The notes: a model not told the origin generated them from the letters alone. Counted from the first letter of the stretch, positions 19,756 through 29,199 are shown. The stretch is DNA of 64,000 nucleotides from Rhizobium sp. RM (GCF_013390595.1 NZ_JACAWV010000008.1:682001-746000); one strand, 5' to 3'. Translations and numbers: made by a program.

Positions 19756-22669
19756 ACGAAGCTCTTTTGGTCTGCTGGAACTGCTCACGAAGCAGCTTCA
19801 GTGCCGTTTCGGCGGTGCCCGGGGTGCCAAACAGGAAGCTCTGTCCGTAATGGCAGTTCATGCGGGCAAGTTCCGCCGCATCCTCAGGTGTTTCGATACC
19901 TTCCGCCACCACCTGCATGTCCAGTGCACGCGCCATGGCAATGACGGAACGCAACAAAACATTGCGCTTGTCGCTTGTATTGGCAACCAGCGCCTTGTCG
20001 AGCTTTATCGTGTCGAAGGGGAAACGGGTCAGATAGGCCAGCGACGAATAACCCGTGCCGAAATCGTCCATCGCAAGGCTGAGGCCGGTTTCCTTGAGTT
20101 TGGACAGAACAAGGCGTGCCTGTTCTGGGTTTTCCATCACCACCGATTCCGTCAGTTCCAGCTTCAACTGCTGCGGATTGCAGCGCGTGCGCGTCAGCAT
20201 GCTGCGCACATCGTTGTACAACTCGTTGTTCAGCAATTGCGCGCTGGAAATATTGACAGAAATGAAGATCGGCATCTTGTCGATGGCATGCTGCCAGTCC
20301 ATCAGGTCGGTCGCAGCACGCTCAAGGGCGAACATGCCTAGCGGTTCGATCAATCCGGATGCTTCCGCGACGGGGATGAACTCGCTCGGCGGAATATTGC
20401 CGCGCTTCGGGTGTTCCCAGCGCATCAGCGCTTCGAAACCGGCAAGCCCGCCGTCATCGAGTTTGATGATTGGCTGATAGGCAAGCGAGAGTTCCTTGCG
20501 CTCGATGGCGCGGCGCAGATCACTCTCCATCTGCAGACGATCCGTACCGGAGGTGCGGAAGGCCGGGCGGAACGGTTCAACGCGGTTGCCACCGGCGCGC
20601 TTGGCCCGGTACATCGCCAGTTCGGCGTCGCTGAGCAGACCGGCAGCACTTTCCTGCTGGTCGATCCAAGAGACAAGGCCGATCGAGGCTGTCAGGATGA
20701 TTTCGCGATTGGCGAAATTGATTGGCACCATGATCGCCTTGTTCACCGCATCGGCGAAATCTGCAACACGTTGCGGATCGCGCTCCGACGTGAGGATCAG
20801 ACCGAATTCATCACCGCCAAGACGGGCAAGCGTATCTTGCGGTTTCAGAAGGCGACGCAGACGTCGTGTCAGCGCAATCAGAATGTTGTCGCCAGCAGCA
20901 ATGCCCAGCGTGTCGTTGACCAGCTTGTAGCGGTCAATATCGATCGCCATCACGGTCGGGCGCACGCTCTCGCCATCGGAGGACAGGTTAAGGATCGACT
21001 GCAGGCGGTCAAGGAACACCTGCCGGTTCGGAAGGCCGGTCAGGTTGTCATTCATCGCATCCTGCAGCAGTCGCTCGACCGAGTTTTTCTGTTCGGTGAT
21101 ATCGGTGATGGTACCAACGCAGCGAATGATTTCACCGTTAGAGCCAAGAACCGGACGGGCGCGGATCTGCAGCCAGTGGAAATGGCCGTCTTCGGCGCGG
21201 ATGCGGAACTCGTGGTTGAGACGTCCCTTGCGATGATCCAGCAGTACATCCAGCGTCGCCTTGAAGCGGTCGCGATCGTCTGGATGCAGGCGCGGCAGCC
21301 AGTTGCGGGCCGCACCATGCATCGTGCCAGGTTCCAGCCCAAGCCGGTTGGAAATATCCGGGGTGGTGACGATGCGGTCACGGGTCACGTCCCAGTCCCA
21401 AACCGTATCACCAGACCCTGTCAATGCCAGGGACTGGCGCTCCAGATCGGAGAACAGGCCCTGCTGGTACGCACTGCCGGCAAAGGCATGCTGGATCACG
21501 GTGAAGCCGATCAGGAGCACGATCAAAACCAGCCCGCCGCCAAGCGCCGGCTGCACGATGTCGTTGTCCAGTTGCCCCGTCACTGTCAGCCAGCTTCCGA
21601 ACAGCCAGACAAGAATGAGGGCCCATGACGGCACGAGCAGGATAGCCCGGTCGTAGCGGTTAAAGCCGAGATAGATGATCAGCGCGATACCCGCCGTCGC
21701 GGTCAGTGCGAAGGAAACGCGCGCGATCCCCGACGCAACCGAGGGGTCGTAGATCGCCACACCGAATAGTACAGCCAGACCCACCACCCAGGCAAAGGTC
21801 GCATAACCAAGATGCGCGTGCCATCGGTTGAGGTTGAGATAGGTAAACAGGAAGACCACGAAGCTGGAGGCGAGCGCCACTTCGGCGCCCGCCCTCCATA
21901 TTCGTTGATCGCTGGATGTCACGGTTATGAGCTTTTCAAGAAAGCCGAAGTCAACGCAGATATAGGCAAGCACGGCCCAGGCAAGAGCGGCCGACGCCGG
22001 CAGGACCGAGGTGCCCTTCACGACGAACAGGATCGTCAACAGCACGGCCAGTAGGCCGGCAATGCCGAGCACGATGCCGCGATAGAGGGTGAAGGCGTTG
22101 ATGGTATCCTTGTAGGCTTCCGGCTCCCACAGATAGATCTGCGGCAATTGCGGTGTCGAAAGCTCGGCAACGAAGGTAATGACGGAGCCGGGGTTCAGCG
22201 TAATGCGGAACACGTCAGCATCGGGGCTCGGTTGCCGGTCAAGCGCAAAGCCTTCCGAAGGCGTGATGGCGATGATGCGTTGCGAACCAAGATCAGGCCA
22301 GAACAGCTTGGAATTGACCAGACGGAAATGCGGCGCGACGATGACGCGCTCGAGCTGCTCTTCCGAGACGTTGGCAAGCGCAAAGACAGCCCAGTCGCCC
22401 TGGTGGTCTGGCGAGCTGGCGCGCACCTCGATACGCCGGCGGATGCCATCTGGGCCCGGCGCGGTCGATACCTGGAAAGCTTCGCCCTGGTTGGCGTAGA
22501 TGTCGGTGGTCGCGGTCAGGTCAAGCGCGGTGTCGTCACGGGAAATCTTGACGGGTTCGAAGGCTTGTGATGCAGAGGCAAAAAACAACAGCAGCAAGAA
22601 GATCGGTGCGGCCAGCGACAACGCCGCCATACGTCGAGCAGTGCGGAGCGCAAAGTGATCGTTGGTCAT
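19754..22669 (-). CDS. Membrane PAS-GGDEF-EAL cyclic-di-GMP protein
   Basis: Large signalling protein of 971 residues. Order: signal-like helix; a periplasmic sensor of about 180 residues; seven or eight membrane helices (roughly 200-430), resembling 7TM-DISM receptors; a PAS fold (DTVWDWDVTRDRIVTTPDIS to RCVGTITDITEQ); GGDEF with an intact ARLGGDEFGLIL; then EAL with intact FEALMRWEHP, DDFGTGYSSL and KLDKALV. Both catalytic sites look competent, so it may both make and break c-di-GMP. The start at 22669 overlaps the rimJ-like stop (ATGA), so it is translationally coupled to the thrC-M16-rimJ run. Confidence 0.92.
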   Translation of the reverse strand: MTNDHFALRTARRMAALSLAAPIFLLLLFFASASQAFEPVKISRDDTALDLTATTDIYANQGEAFQVSTAPGPDGIRRRIEVRASSPDHQGDWAVFALANVSEEQLERVIVAPHFRLVNSKLFWPDLGSQRIIAITPSEGFALDRQPSPDADVFRITLNPGSVITFVAELSTPQLPQIYLWEPEAYKDTINAFTLYRGIVLGIAGLLAVLLTILFVVKGTSVLPASAALAWAVLAYICVDFGFLEKLITVTSSDQRIWRAGAEVALASSFVVFLFTYLNLNRWHAHLGYATFAWVVGLAVLFGVAIYDPSVASGIARVSFALTATAGIALIIYLGFNRYDRAILLVPSWALILVWLFGSWLTVTGQLDNDIVQPALGGGLVLIVLLIGFTVIQHAFAGSAYQQGLFSDLERQSLALTGSGDTVWDWDVTRDRIVTTPDISNRLGLEPGTMHGAARNWLPRLHPDDRDRFKATLDVLLDHRKGRLNHEFRIRAEDGHFHWLQIRARPVLGSNGEIIRCVGTITDITEQKNSVERLLQDAMNDNLTGLPNRQVFLDRLQSILNLSSDGESVRPTVMAIDIDRYKLVNDTLGIAAGDNILIALTRRLRRLLKPQDTLARLGGDEFGLILTSERDPQRVADFADAVNKAIMVPINFANREIILTASIGLVSWIDQQESAAGLLSDAELAMYRAKRAGGNRVEPFRPAFRTSGTDRLQMESDLRRAIERKELSLAYQPIIKLDDGGLAGFEALMRWEHPKRGNIPPSEFIPVAEASGLIEPLGMFALERAATDLMDWQHAIDKMPIFISVNISSAQLLNNELYNDVRSMLTRTRCNPQQLKLELTESVVMENPEQARLVLSKLKETGLSLAMDDFGTGYSSLAYLTRFPFDTIKLDKALVANTSDKRNVLLRSVIAMARALDMQVVAEGIETPEDAAELARMNCHYGQSFLFGTPGTAETALKLLREQFQQTKRAS

Positions 22670-23265
22670 ATATCGTACTTCGTTCCGCCGGAGCTTTGCT
22701 TGTCGGCAAGAAGGGAAAACATCACATGATCCCGCCATTCGCCGTTGATTTTCAGATATTCCCGCAAGAGACCTTCCCGCTGGAAACCGGCATTTTCAAG
22801 AAGCCGGATGCTTTTGAAGTTTTCCGGAATACAGGCTGCCTCGATGCGGTGCAACTGAAGTCCGTTAAAGATGTAGGGAATTACCAATTTTAATGCGGCA
22901 GACATATGGCCTTGTGCGGCGTATCGCTCTCCAATCCAGTAGCCGATCATGCAGCTTTGCGCCGCGCCGCGGCGAATATAGCCAACGGTAAGCCCGCCGA
23001 GCAGCGTCGCCTCTTTTTCGAAAAGCAGAAATGATACGGCAGTACCGGAGGAAAACTCCTGGCCGTTGCGCACGACGCGCATGCGAAACGAGCTTTCCGT
23101 CAGCTCATCGGAGCGCCAGGCCGGTTCCCACGGTTGAAGAAACTGCCGGCTCTCCGATCGCAATGTGTGCCATTGTTTGAAATCGCCATAACGCGGCAAT
23201 CTCAAAAGGTGGTTGTCGCTGCGCAATTCTGGCGTGTCATGGTGTCGGGAAAGAAAACGCAGCAT
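22666..23265 (-). CDS. rimJ: GNAT family N-acetyltransferase (RimJ-like)
   Basis: Acetyltransferase of 199 residues resembling RimJ/RimL, which acetylate the N-terminal residue of ribosomal proteins. Family blocks: LGGLTVGYIRRGAAQSCMIG, then GYWIGERYAAQGHMSAAL (acetyl-CoA binding), HRIEAACIPENFKSIRLLEN and AGFQREGLLREYLKING. The actual substrate is inferred only. It begins 29 bp after the M16 peptidase and overlaps the next gene by 4 bp. Confidence 0.85.
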   Translation of the reverse strand: MLRFLSRHHDTPELRSDNHLLRLPRYGDFKQWHTLRSESRQFLQPWEPAWRSDELTESSFRMRVVRNGQEFSSGTAVSFLLFEKEATLLGGLTVGYIRRGAAQSCMIGYWIGERYAAQGHMSAALKLVIPYIFNGLQLHRIEAACIPENFKSIRLLENAGFQREGLLREYLKINGEWRDHVMFSLLADKQSSGGTKYDI

Positions 23266-23294
23266 TCAAGTCCCTGTGCGGAACGCCTCCGCTC

Positions 23295-24593
23295 TCAGCC
23301 GTTTGCGATGATCTTTGCAGGCTGCTGCGCAGAAAGCGCCGCAGTGATGTCCGAGAGCGGTGCCAGATTTTCAAGCGGGCCGATTGCGGACAATGTAGGA
23401 ACTCTATCGAAAAACAGCCGTCCCGCAAGATCGGTCAGGCGCTCGACGGTGATGTCGCCAAGGCGCTGCATCATTTCCTCGTTTGGAATGGGGCGACCAT
23501 AAAGCATCATCTGGCGGGCGATCTGACCGGCGCGAGCCGCAGGGCTTTCCTGGCCCATCAGCAATTGTGCCCTGATCTGGGCGCGGGCGCGGTCGATTTC
23601 CTGCTGATTGATCGTTTCTGAGGATTTTGCCAGTTCGTGGACGATGACAGGCACCAGTTCCGCCAGATCGGCGCTGCCGGTTGCCGCGTGAACGCCGAAA
23701 ACGCCGGTATCGGAAAAACCCCAATGGAAGGCATAGACGGAGTAGCAAAGGCCGCGATGTTCACGCACTTCCTGGAAAAGTCTGGATGACATGCCGCCGC
23801 CGAGGATATTGGCGAGGATCTGCGAGCAATAGAAGTCACGGGCGTGATACGCCTTACCTTCAAAGCCGAGCAGAACCTGTGCGTCCATCAGGTCGCGCGT
23901 TTCGCGGATTTCGCCTCCTGTATAAATCGCTTTTTCGAAGACAGGCGGTGCACTGGGAACCAGCGGAAGCGAAGCGAAGCGCGCTTCCACCTGCTTGACG
24001 AAGCTGTCATGATCGACAGCGCCCGCCGCAACGACGAAAATCCTGTCCGTCGTGTAGTTGCGGGAGAGGTAATTACGGATCTGGCCGGTGGTGAAGGACT
24101 GCACCGTCTCGGGTGTGCCGAGGATCGGCCGACCAATGGTCTGGTCGCGATAGGCGACACCGGAAAAATTATCGAAGATCACGTCGTCAGGCGTATCGGT
24201 TGCCGCACCGATCTCCTGGAGAATGACGTTCTTTTCACGCTCCAGTTCGTCTTCGTCGAACAGCGACTCCGTCAGGATGTCAGCAAGAATATCGACGGCA
24301 AGGGGGACGTGGTCTTTGAGGACGCGGGCGTAATAGGACGTGGTTTCCGTCGATGTCGCCGCATTGACCTCTCCGCCGACATTCTCGATCTCTTCGGCGA
24401 TCTGTCGAGCTGTGCGCCGCGACGTGCCTTTGAACGCCATATGTTCGAGAAGGTGGGCAATGCCGTGTTCGGCATTCGTTTCGTTGCGGGAGCCTGACTT
24501 GATCCACACCCCGAGAGCGACGCTTTCGAGATGTGGCATTCTTTCCGTCACAACGGTTAACCCGGACGAAAGCCGGGTCAAATTTACTTTCAT
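23295..24593 (-). CDS. M16 family zinc peptidase (processing-peptidase-like)
   Basis: Insulinase-type metallopeptidase of 432 residues. The inverted zinc motif HLLEH sits near residues 47-51 in EHGIAHLLEHMAFKGT, and the third ligand Glu is in the REKNVILQEIGAA region. NVGGEVNAATSTETT is a family block. Homologues resemble the mitochondrial processing peptidase beta subunit; bacterial substrates are unclear. Located 20 bp after thrC, an association seen often in alphaproteobacteria. Confidence 0.93.
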   Translation of the reverse strand: MKVNLTRLSSGLTVVTERMPHLESVALGVWIKSGSRNETNAEHGIAHLLEHMAFKGTSRRTARQIAEEIENVGGEVNAATSTETTSYYARVLKDHVPLAVDILADILTESLFDEDELEREKNVILQEIGAATDTPDDVIFDNFSGVAYRDQTIGRPILGTPETVQSFTTGQIRNYLSRNYTTDRIFVVAAGAVDHDSFVKQVEARFASLPLVPSAPPVFEKAIYTGGEIRETRDLMDAQVLLGFEGKAYHARDFYCSQILANILGGGMSSRLFQEVREHRGLCYSVYAFHWGFSDTGVFGVHAATGSADLAELVPVIVHELAKSSETINQQEIDRARAQIRAQLLMGQESPAARAGQIARQMMLYGRPIPNEEMMQRLGDITVERLTDLAGRLFFDRVPTLSAIGPLENLAPLSDITAALSAQQPAKIIANG

Positions 24594-24613
24594 ATCAGCG
24601 TCTTTCCGCGTCT

Positions 24614-26011
24614 CTATTTGCTGGCGCGCGCATGTTTGCCGATAAATGTTTCCACGGCTTTAAGCTCTGCGTCCAGAACGTCGAAACGCTCCTCCCGGTT
24701 CATCAGATCGGAGAGCCATACTGGAAGCGCCGGATCGATTGCGCAAGCGGATTTTACAGCGGCCGGGAATTTAGCCGGGTGGGCCGTCGACAGAACGACC
24801 ATCGGGCTTGTCGGCTTTTCATACTTCTCAGCCACAAAAACGCCGGTCGCCGTATGCGGGTCGATCAGATAGCCGGTCTTTTCCAGGGTGTCGCGAATGG
24901 TTGCTGCAACCTGCTTTTCCGTGGCGCGTCCGGCGCGGAAGTCGCGCTTGATGAATTTCATGGCCTTAGCCGGAATTTCGAAAGCGCCTGACTGTTTCAG
25001 GCCGTCCATCGATGCTTTCACAGCGCTGGCGTCGCGGTCATATGCTTCGAACAGCAAACGCTCGAAGTTGGACGAAATCTGAATGTCCATCGACGGCGAA
25101 GTGGTGGCTTTGACGCCGCGCATCTCGTAGCGGCCGGTTTTCAGCGTGCGTGCGAGGATGTCGTTGTCGTTGGTTGCGACCACCAGCTTGTCGATAGGCA
25201 GCCCCATTTTCTTGGCGACGTAACCGGCGAAGATGTCACCGAAGTTGCCGGTCGGCACAGTGAAGGAAATCTTGCGGTCCGGACCACCGAGTGCAAGCGA
25301 GGCGGTGAAGTAGTACACAACCTGCGCCATGATGCGCGCCCAGTTGATGGAGTTGACGCCCGAGAGCTTCACGCCATCGCGGAACTTGCCATCATTGAAC
25401 ATTTCTTTGACGAGGTTCTGGCAGTCGTCGAAATTGCCGTTGATCGCCAGCGCGTGCACGTTCGAAGCGGTCGAGGTCGTCATCTGGCGCTGCTGCACCG
25501 GTGAAACCTTGCCGTTCGGGAAGAGAATGAAGATGTCGGTGCGTTCACGGCCTGCAAAGGCGTCGATGGCTGCGCCGCCGGTATCACCGGAAGTGGCGCC
25601 AACGATCGTGGCACGTTCGCCGCGCTGGGTGAGCGTGTAATCCATCAGACGGGCGAGGAGCTGCATCGCCACGTCCTTGAACGCCAGCGTGGTACCGTGG
25701 AACAGTTCCAAAACAAAGCTGTTGGGGCCCGTCTGAACCAGTGGAACAACAGCCGGATGACGGAATGTCGCATAGGCGTCGTCGATCATGGAGCGGAAAG
25801 TGTCGGCTGGAATTTCGCCGCCGGTAAAGCGGTAGAGAACCTCAAAGGCGACTTCCTGATAGGTCTTGCCGCGAAGATTGCGGATTTCCTTTTTGGACAT
25901 GGAAGGCCATTCGCGCGGCACATAAAGCCCGCCATCGCGCGCCAGACCCGCCAGAAGCGCGTCGCAAAAACCAAGCGATGGGGCGGTACCCCTGGTCGAT
26001 ACATATTTCAC
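24614..26011 (-). CDS. thrC: Threonine synthase
   Basis: PLP enzyme converting O-phosphohomoserine to threonine. The 465 residues are typical of the long fungal/proteobacterial type. The Schiff-base lysine is in HGTTLAFKDVAMQLL near residue 111, with GATSGDTGGAAIDAFAG for phosphate binding and PTGNFGDIFAGYVAKKMGLP nearby. Begins MKYVSTRGTAP, the standard start. It heads the minus-strand operon thrC-M16-rimJ-GGDEF/EAL. The substrate comes from ThrB, encoded at 14-15 kb. Confidence 0.97.
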   Translation of the reverse strand: MKYVSTRGTAPSLGFCDALLAGLARDGGLYVPREWPSMSKKEIRNLRGKTYQEVAFEVLYRFTGGEIPADTFRSMIDDAYATFRHPAVVPLVQTGPNSFVLELFHGTTLAFKDVAMQLLARLMDYTLTQRGERATIVGATSGDTGGAAIDAFAGRERTDIFILFPNGKVSPVQQRQMTTSTASNVHALAINGNFDDCQNLVKEMFNDGKFRDGVKLSGVNSINWARIMAQVVYYFTASLALGGPDRKISFTVPTGNFGDIFAGYVAKKMGLPIDKLVVATNDNDILARTLKTGRYEMRGVKATTSPSMDIQISSNFERLLFEAYDRDASAVKASMDGLKQSGAFEIPAKAMKFIKRDFRAGRATEKQVAATIRDTLEKTGYLIDPHTATGVFVAEKYEKPTSPMVVLSTAHPAKFPAAVKSACAIDPALPVWLSDLMNREERFDVLDAELKAVETFIGKHARASK

Positions 26012-26234
26012 GAGATGTTCCCTTGTCCTTGACCTGCACGTCTACCGGCTTTCCGCCTCGAAAGCGGCGATTGGCGAGGTAATGAAGGGCTTTCTGCAAA
26101 ATTCAAGCAAAACCGAACATCAGCCAATCGATTTTTTCTGGCGTCGCTGCTATAGACCATCGCCACCCGGCGTGAAAGGCCAATAAACAGCGTCTCCGGT
26201 TCGGTTCCGGGGCAAGGGATGAGGAGTTAGCAGA

Positions 26235-26816
26235 GTGTCAGGGAATTTCTTGCGTTTGTCCGCCGCGATGTCGCTTCTGGTTGTTGTTGCGGGCTGCAAC
26301 TCATCCAATCCGTCGGAGTCCCTGGCGGTCAATCCTCCTGCGAATGCGGCCAATCCGGTCGCTCCAGTCGTTCAGGCCAATTGCCCGACGGTTACCATTC
26401 TCGATACCAACGCCGTCCATCGCGTATATGCCGGTGGCGCCAAGGATGACCCGACCAAGCTCGCCTATCAGGTCTCTCTGTCTGATACGACGCGTTCTTG
26501 CAGCATGAACGAGTCGACGTTGACCGTGAACGTGCTGGCCCAGGGACGTCTGGTGCCTGGTCCGATGGCGAAGCCCGGCCGCGTTACGGTGCCGATCCGC
26601 GTGACGGTGAAGGATGGCGACGGTGAGATCTTTGGTGAGACGACGAATTTTGCTGTTGACGTGCCGGCGGGTTCCGCAGGGACGCAGTTCATTTTCAGCA
26701 ACGATCACGTTGCCATTCCGAACGCTCCAGGCGGTGCGCCGAAGACGGCAAACGTCTTCATCGGCTTTGCCGATCAGGCTGCCAAGGGCGCACGAGCCAA
26801 GACATCGCGCCGTTAA
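26235..26816 (+). CDS. Conserved lipoprotein of unknown function
   Basis: Predicted lipoprotein of 193 residues starting at a GTG preceded by GAGGAG. The lipobox VVAGC ends the signal near residue 21. A Pro/Ala/Asn-rich linker follows, then a beta-rich domain (CPTVTILDTNAVHRVYAGG...). No catalytic pattern is visible and I cannot name a function. It is divergent from thrC and ends at a strong bidirectional terminator. Confidence 0.8.
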   Translation: MSGNFLRLSAAMSLLVVVAGCNSSNPSESLAVNPPANAANPVAPVVQANCPTVTILDTNAVHRVYAGGAKDDPTKLAYQVSLSDTTRSCSMNESTLTVNVLAQGRLVPGPMAKPGRVTVPIRVTVKDGDGEIFGETTNFAVDVPAGSAGTQFIFSNDHVAIPNAPGGAPKTANVFIGFADQAAKGARAKTSRR

Positions 26817-26836
26817 ACTCGGCCAAGAATGAAAAA

Positions 26837-26871
26837 AGCCGGGGCAGCAGGTGCGGCCCCGGCTTTTTCTT
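26837..26871. terminator. Bidirectional terminator
   Basis: AGCCGGGGC (26837-26845) and GCCCCGGCT (26856-26864) form a 9-bp stem, with an A run before and a T run after, serving the lipoprotein gene and the convergent HAD gene. Confidence 0.92.
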
Positions 26872-26886
26872 TGATTGTGATAGGGC

Positions 26887-27576
26887 TTAGAACGCGCCCT
26901 GCCATTCAGCCATGGCGGCAATGACGGCAGGCAAATCCTGCATACGGGAAATCACAGTCTCAGCACCGGCGTCCGTCAAGCGGTCGGCATGGCTTGGGTA
27001 GGTGTGAGACGCGCCGGTAAAGCCGACAACGCGCATGCCTGCAGCCCGTGCACCATGGATGCCATGAACGGAATCCTCGACCACGACCACGCGATCGGGA
27101 GAAACACCGAACTGCGCCGCGCCGTGCAGGAAAATGTCCGGCTTCGGTTTTACGCGATCAGCCCCGAGATCCTTAGCTGAATAGATATGCGGCGCGAAAT
27201 ATGGCTTCAGACCGACCTTCGTCAGCATCATATCGAGACGGTGGCTGGATGAATTGGAGCAGATGCAGCGAGGTGTCGTCAGGCGCGACAGTGCAAATTT
27301 CACGCCTTCGATGATTTTAACATCCCGTTCCAGTCGTGCGTCGAGCAGTTTTTCCGACTTTTCAAGCAACGAAGCCGAAAATGGAATGCTGGCTTCGCTT
27401 TCGACCTGAAGAAGAATGTTCTTCCAGGTCATGCCGGCGAAGCGCTCACCCATCTCCTCGACTGAGATCGGGTAACCCGCCTCTGTCAGCAGGCGGGATT
27501 CCACCTGCGCTGCAATGATTTCGGAATCGACGAGAACGCCGTCGCAGTCGAAAATAATGAGGTCGAAGCCGCTCAT
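26887..27576 (-). CDS. HAD-superfamily hydrolase, subfamily IA
   Basis: Phosphatase of 229 residues. Motif I is IIFDCDGVLVDSEI at the very N terminus, motif II CSNSSSHRLD, motif III KPKPDIFLHGAAQFG, and the acidic motif IV VVVEDSVHGIHGARAAG. It resembles GPH/beta-phosphoglucomutase-like sugar phosphatases; the substrate is unknown. I chose the ATG at 27576 behind AGGGA; a GTG at 27582 is also possible. Single gene, divergent from bioR. Confidence 0.87.
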   Translation of the reverse strand: MSGFDLIIFDCDGVLVDSEIIAAQVESRLLTEAGYPISVEEMGERFAGMTWKNILLQVESEASIPFSASLLEKSEKLLDARLERDVKIIEGVKFALSRLTTPRCICSNSSSHRLDMMLTKVGLKPYFAPHIYSAKDLGADRVKPKPDIFLHGAAQFGVSPDRVVVVEDSVHGIHGARAAGMRVVGFTGASHTYPSHADRLTDAGAETVISRMQDLPAVIAAMAEWQGAF

Positions 27577-27758
27577 GGGCACTCCCTGTATCGGATCTGT
27601 TATGGAGGAAAAGCGATGCCGGGCTTTTAGACCATGTGGGCATCAATCTCAACCAGCCTGTTTGCAAGGGATATTTCCGCACACGACATGGCTCGCCGTG
27701 AATATCGTCGCCGTAAAAACTGCTACACAGTTTTGCGCGACATGCGCTATGTGAGGTC

Positions 27759-28439
27759 ATGCCCAAAACCGCCCAAACCAGACCTGAAGATACGATTGCC
27801 GCCCGAATAAGCCGCGCCCTGGCGGATCGCATCGTGCGTGGTGAACTGGCGCCGGGTGAGCGTCTGCGTCAGGACCATATCGCCGCTGAATTCGGTGCCT
27901 CGCACGTACCGGTACGCGAAGCTTTTCGCAGGCTTGAGGCGCAGGGGCTTGCCGCCAGCATTCCACGGCGCGGCGTGCGTGTCGCCGATTTCGGTCTTTC
28001 CGACGTGCGCGAGGTGGCCGAAATGCGAGCCGCGCTCGAGGTGCTGGCGCTGCGTCACGCCATTCCGAACATGACGGCAAACATTCTCGATGCTGCGGAA
28101 GCGGCAACGCTTGAGGGAGATCGGGCGCTCAATGTCCAACATTGGGAAGACGCAAACCGTCGCTTCCATCGGCTGATCACCGAACCGTGCAATATGCCGC
28201 GCCTGATGGAGGCGATCGACGGGCTTCACGCAGCCAGTGCACGGTTCCTGTTTTCGGCATGGCGGGCAGGGTGGGAGCGGCGAACCGATACGGATCACCG
28301 TGCCATCATAGACGCCTTGCGCGGTGGGCGTGCGGAAGAGGCCGTTCGCATCCTTGATGGCCACGTGCAGTGGATTGGCCGCACCGCAATCCGGACATCA
28401 TCCGGTTCTGTCCATGATGCATTCGCGATCGTCGGATAA
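27759..28439 (+). CDS. bioR: GntR-family regulator, probable biotin repressor BioR
   Basis: Transcription factor of 226 residues: winged-helix GntR domain at residues 10-75 (LRQDHIAAEFGASHVPVREA, then FRRLEAQGLAASIPRRGVRV), followed by a FadR-type FCD ligand domain (MRAALEVLALRHAI, HWEDANRRFHRLI, DTDHRAIIDALRGG). It lies directly upstream of the biotin transporter gene bioY, and the spacer contains two 10-bp palindromic boxes matching the published BioR site of alphaproteobacteria (TTATCTATAA). That combination is the basis of the name. BioR represses biotin uptake and synthesis genes. Confidence 0.88.
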   Translation: MPKTAQTRPEDTIAARISRALADRIVRGELAPGERLRQDHIAAEFGASHVPVREAFRRLEAQGLAASIPRRGVRVADFGLSDVREVAEMRAALEVLALRHAIPNMTANILDAAEAATLEGDRALNVQHWEDANRRFHRLITEPCNMPRLMEAIDGLHAASARFLFSAWRAGWERRTDTDHRAIIDALRGGRAEEAVRILDGHVQWIGRTAIRTSSGSVHDAFAIVG

Positions 28440-28440
28440 A

Positions 28441-28450
28441 TTATAGATAA
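28441..28450. promoter_or_regulatory. BioR box 1
   Basis: TTATAGATAA, the reverse complement of the BioR consensus, begins one base after the bioR stop codon. Confidence 0.75.
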
Positions 28451-28452
28451 TT

Positions 28453-28466
28453 TTATATCGATATAA
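28453..28466. promoter_or_regulatory. AT-rich 14-bp palindrome next to BioR box 1
   Basis: TTATATCGATATAA is a perfect palindrome whose outer bases resemble a relaxed BioR box. It may be a third, weaker operator or part of the promoter. Confidence 0.45.
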
Positions 28467-28591
28467 ATTATTGATTATGCGTCGTTATTTTCGATGCTGT
28501 CCACAATCGTCGTTCTCGATTGATGCTGCTCGCTCCTTCTTCTGTTGCGTTTTTGTGAGATTCTCGCGTACCAATAGGCCGCTCGTAGAAA

Positions 28592-28601
28592 TTATCTATA
28601 A
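28592..28601 (+). promoter_or_regulatory. BioR box 2, in front of bioY
   Basis: TTATCTATAA matches the BioR consensus exactly and ends 19 bp before the bioY ATG, just upstream of its AAAAGGAGAGA ribosome site. Binding here would block initiation or early elongation. Confidence 0.82.
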
Positions 28602-28620
28602 TTTTTAAAAGGAGAGATAG

Positions 28621-29199
28621 ATGGCGACCGAGATACGCAATTCCACGATTGCATTTTTTGACATTCCCGCGCGATCTTACGTGCAGCAGGCGATATTCAT
28701 TGTTGCCGGAACTTTGGTCCTCGCACTTGCTTCGCAGATTTCGGTGCCGATGGTGCCTGTGCCGATCACCATGCAGACATTTGCGGTGACGATGATCGGT
28801 GCGCTTTACGGCTGGCGTCTTGGCACATTGACTGTCTTGGCCTGGCTTGGTGAAGCCATGATCGGTCTACCGGTGCTTGCGGGTCTCAAATCCGGCATCG
28901 CGCCGTTTATCGGCCCGACCGCCGGCTACCTCGTCGCCTTTCCGGTGATGGCGGCACTTGTCGGTTTTGTCACCGAACGCGGTGTAACGGGCGAACGCCC
29001 GGTTGCGGGTTTCCTTCTTCACCTGCTTGCGAACATCCTTTGCCTTGCGCTCGGCTGGATTTGGCTGGCAGGTGTTATCGGCGCTGAAAAGGCTTGGATT
29101 GCGGGCGTGGCACCCTTCATCCTGGGTGCGGTGTTGAAGTCGGCACTCGCAGCATCTGTCCTGAAAGCCGTGTCGCTGCGCCGGAATAACGCCGCGTGA
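28621..29199 (+). CDS. bioY: Biotin transporter BioY
   Basis: Substrate-binding S component of an ECF-type biotin transporter, 192 residues and six membrane helices. Family blocks are VPMVPVPITMQTFAVTMIGAL, LGTLTVLAWLGEAMIGLPVL and GPTAGYLVAFPVMA. No bioM or bioN energising genes are adjacent, so it either acts alone, as shown for some BioY proteins, or borrows a shared ECF module. Controlled by BioR boxes upstream. The stop overlaps the DUF1284 start (GTGA). Confidence 0.95.
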   Translation: MATEIRNSTIAFFDIPARSYVQQAIFIVAGTLVLALASQISVPMVPVPITMQTFAVTMIGALYGWRLGTLTVLAWLGEAMIGLPVLAGLKSGIAPFIGPTAGYLVAFPVMAALVGFVTERGVTGERPVAGFLLHLLANILCLALGWIWLAGVIGAEKAWIAGVAPFILGAVLKSALAASVLKAVSLRRNNAA

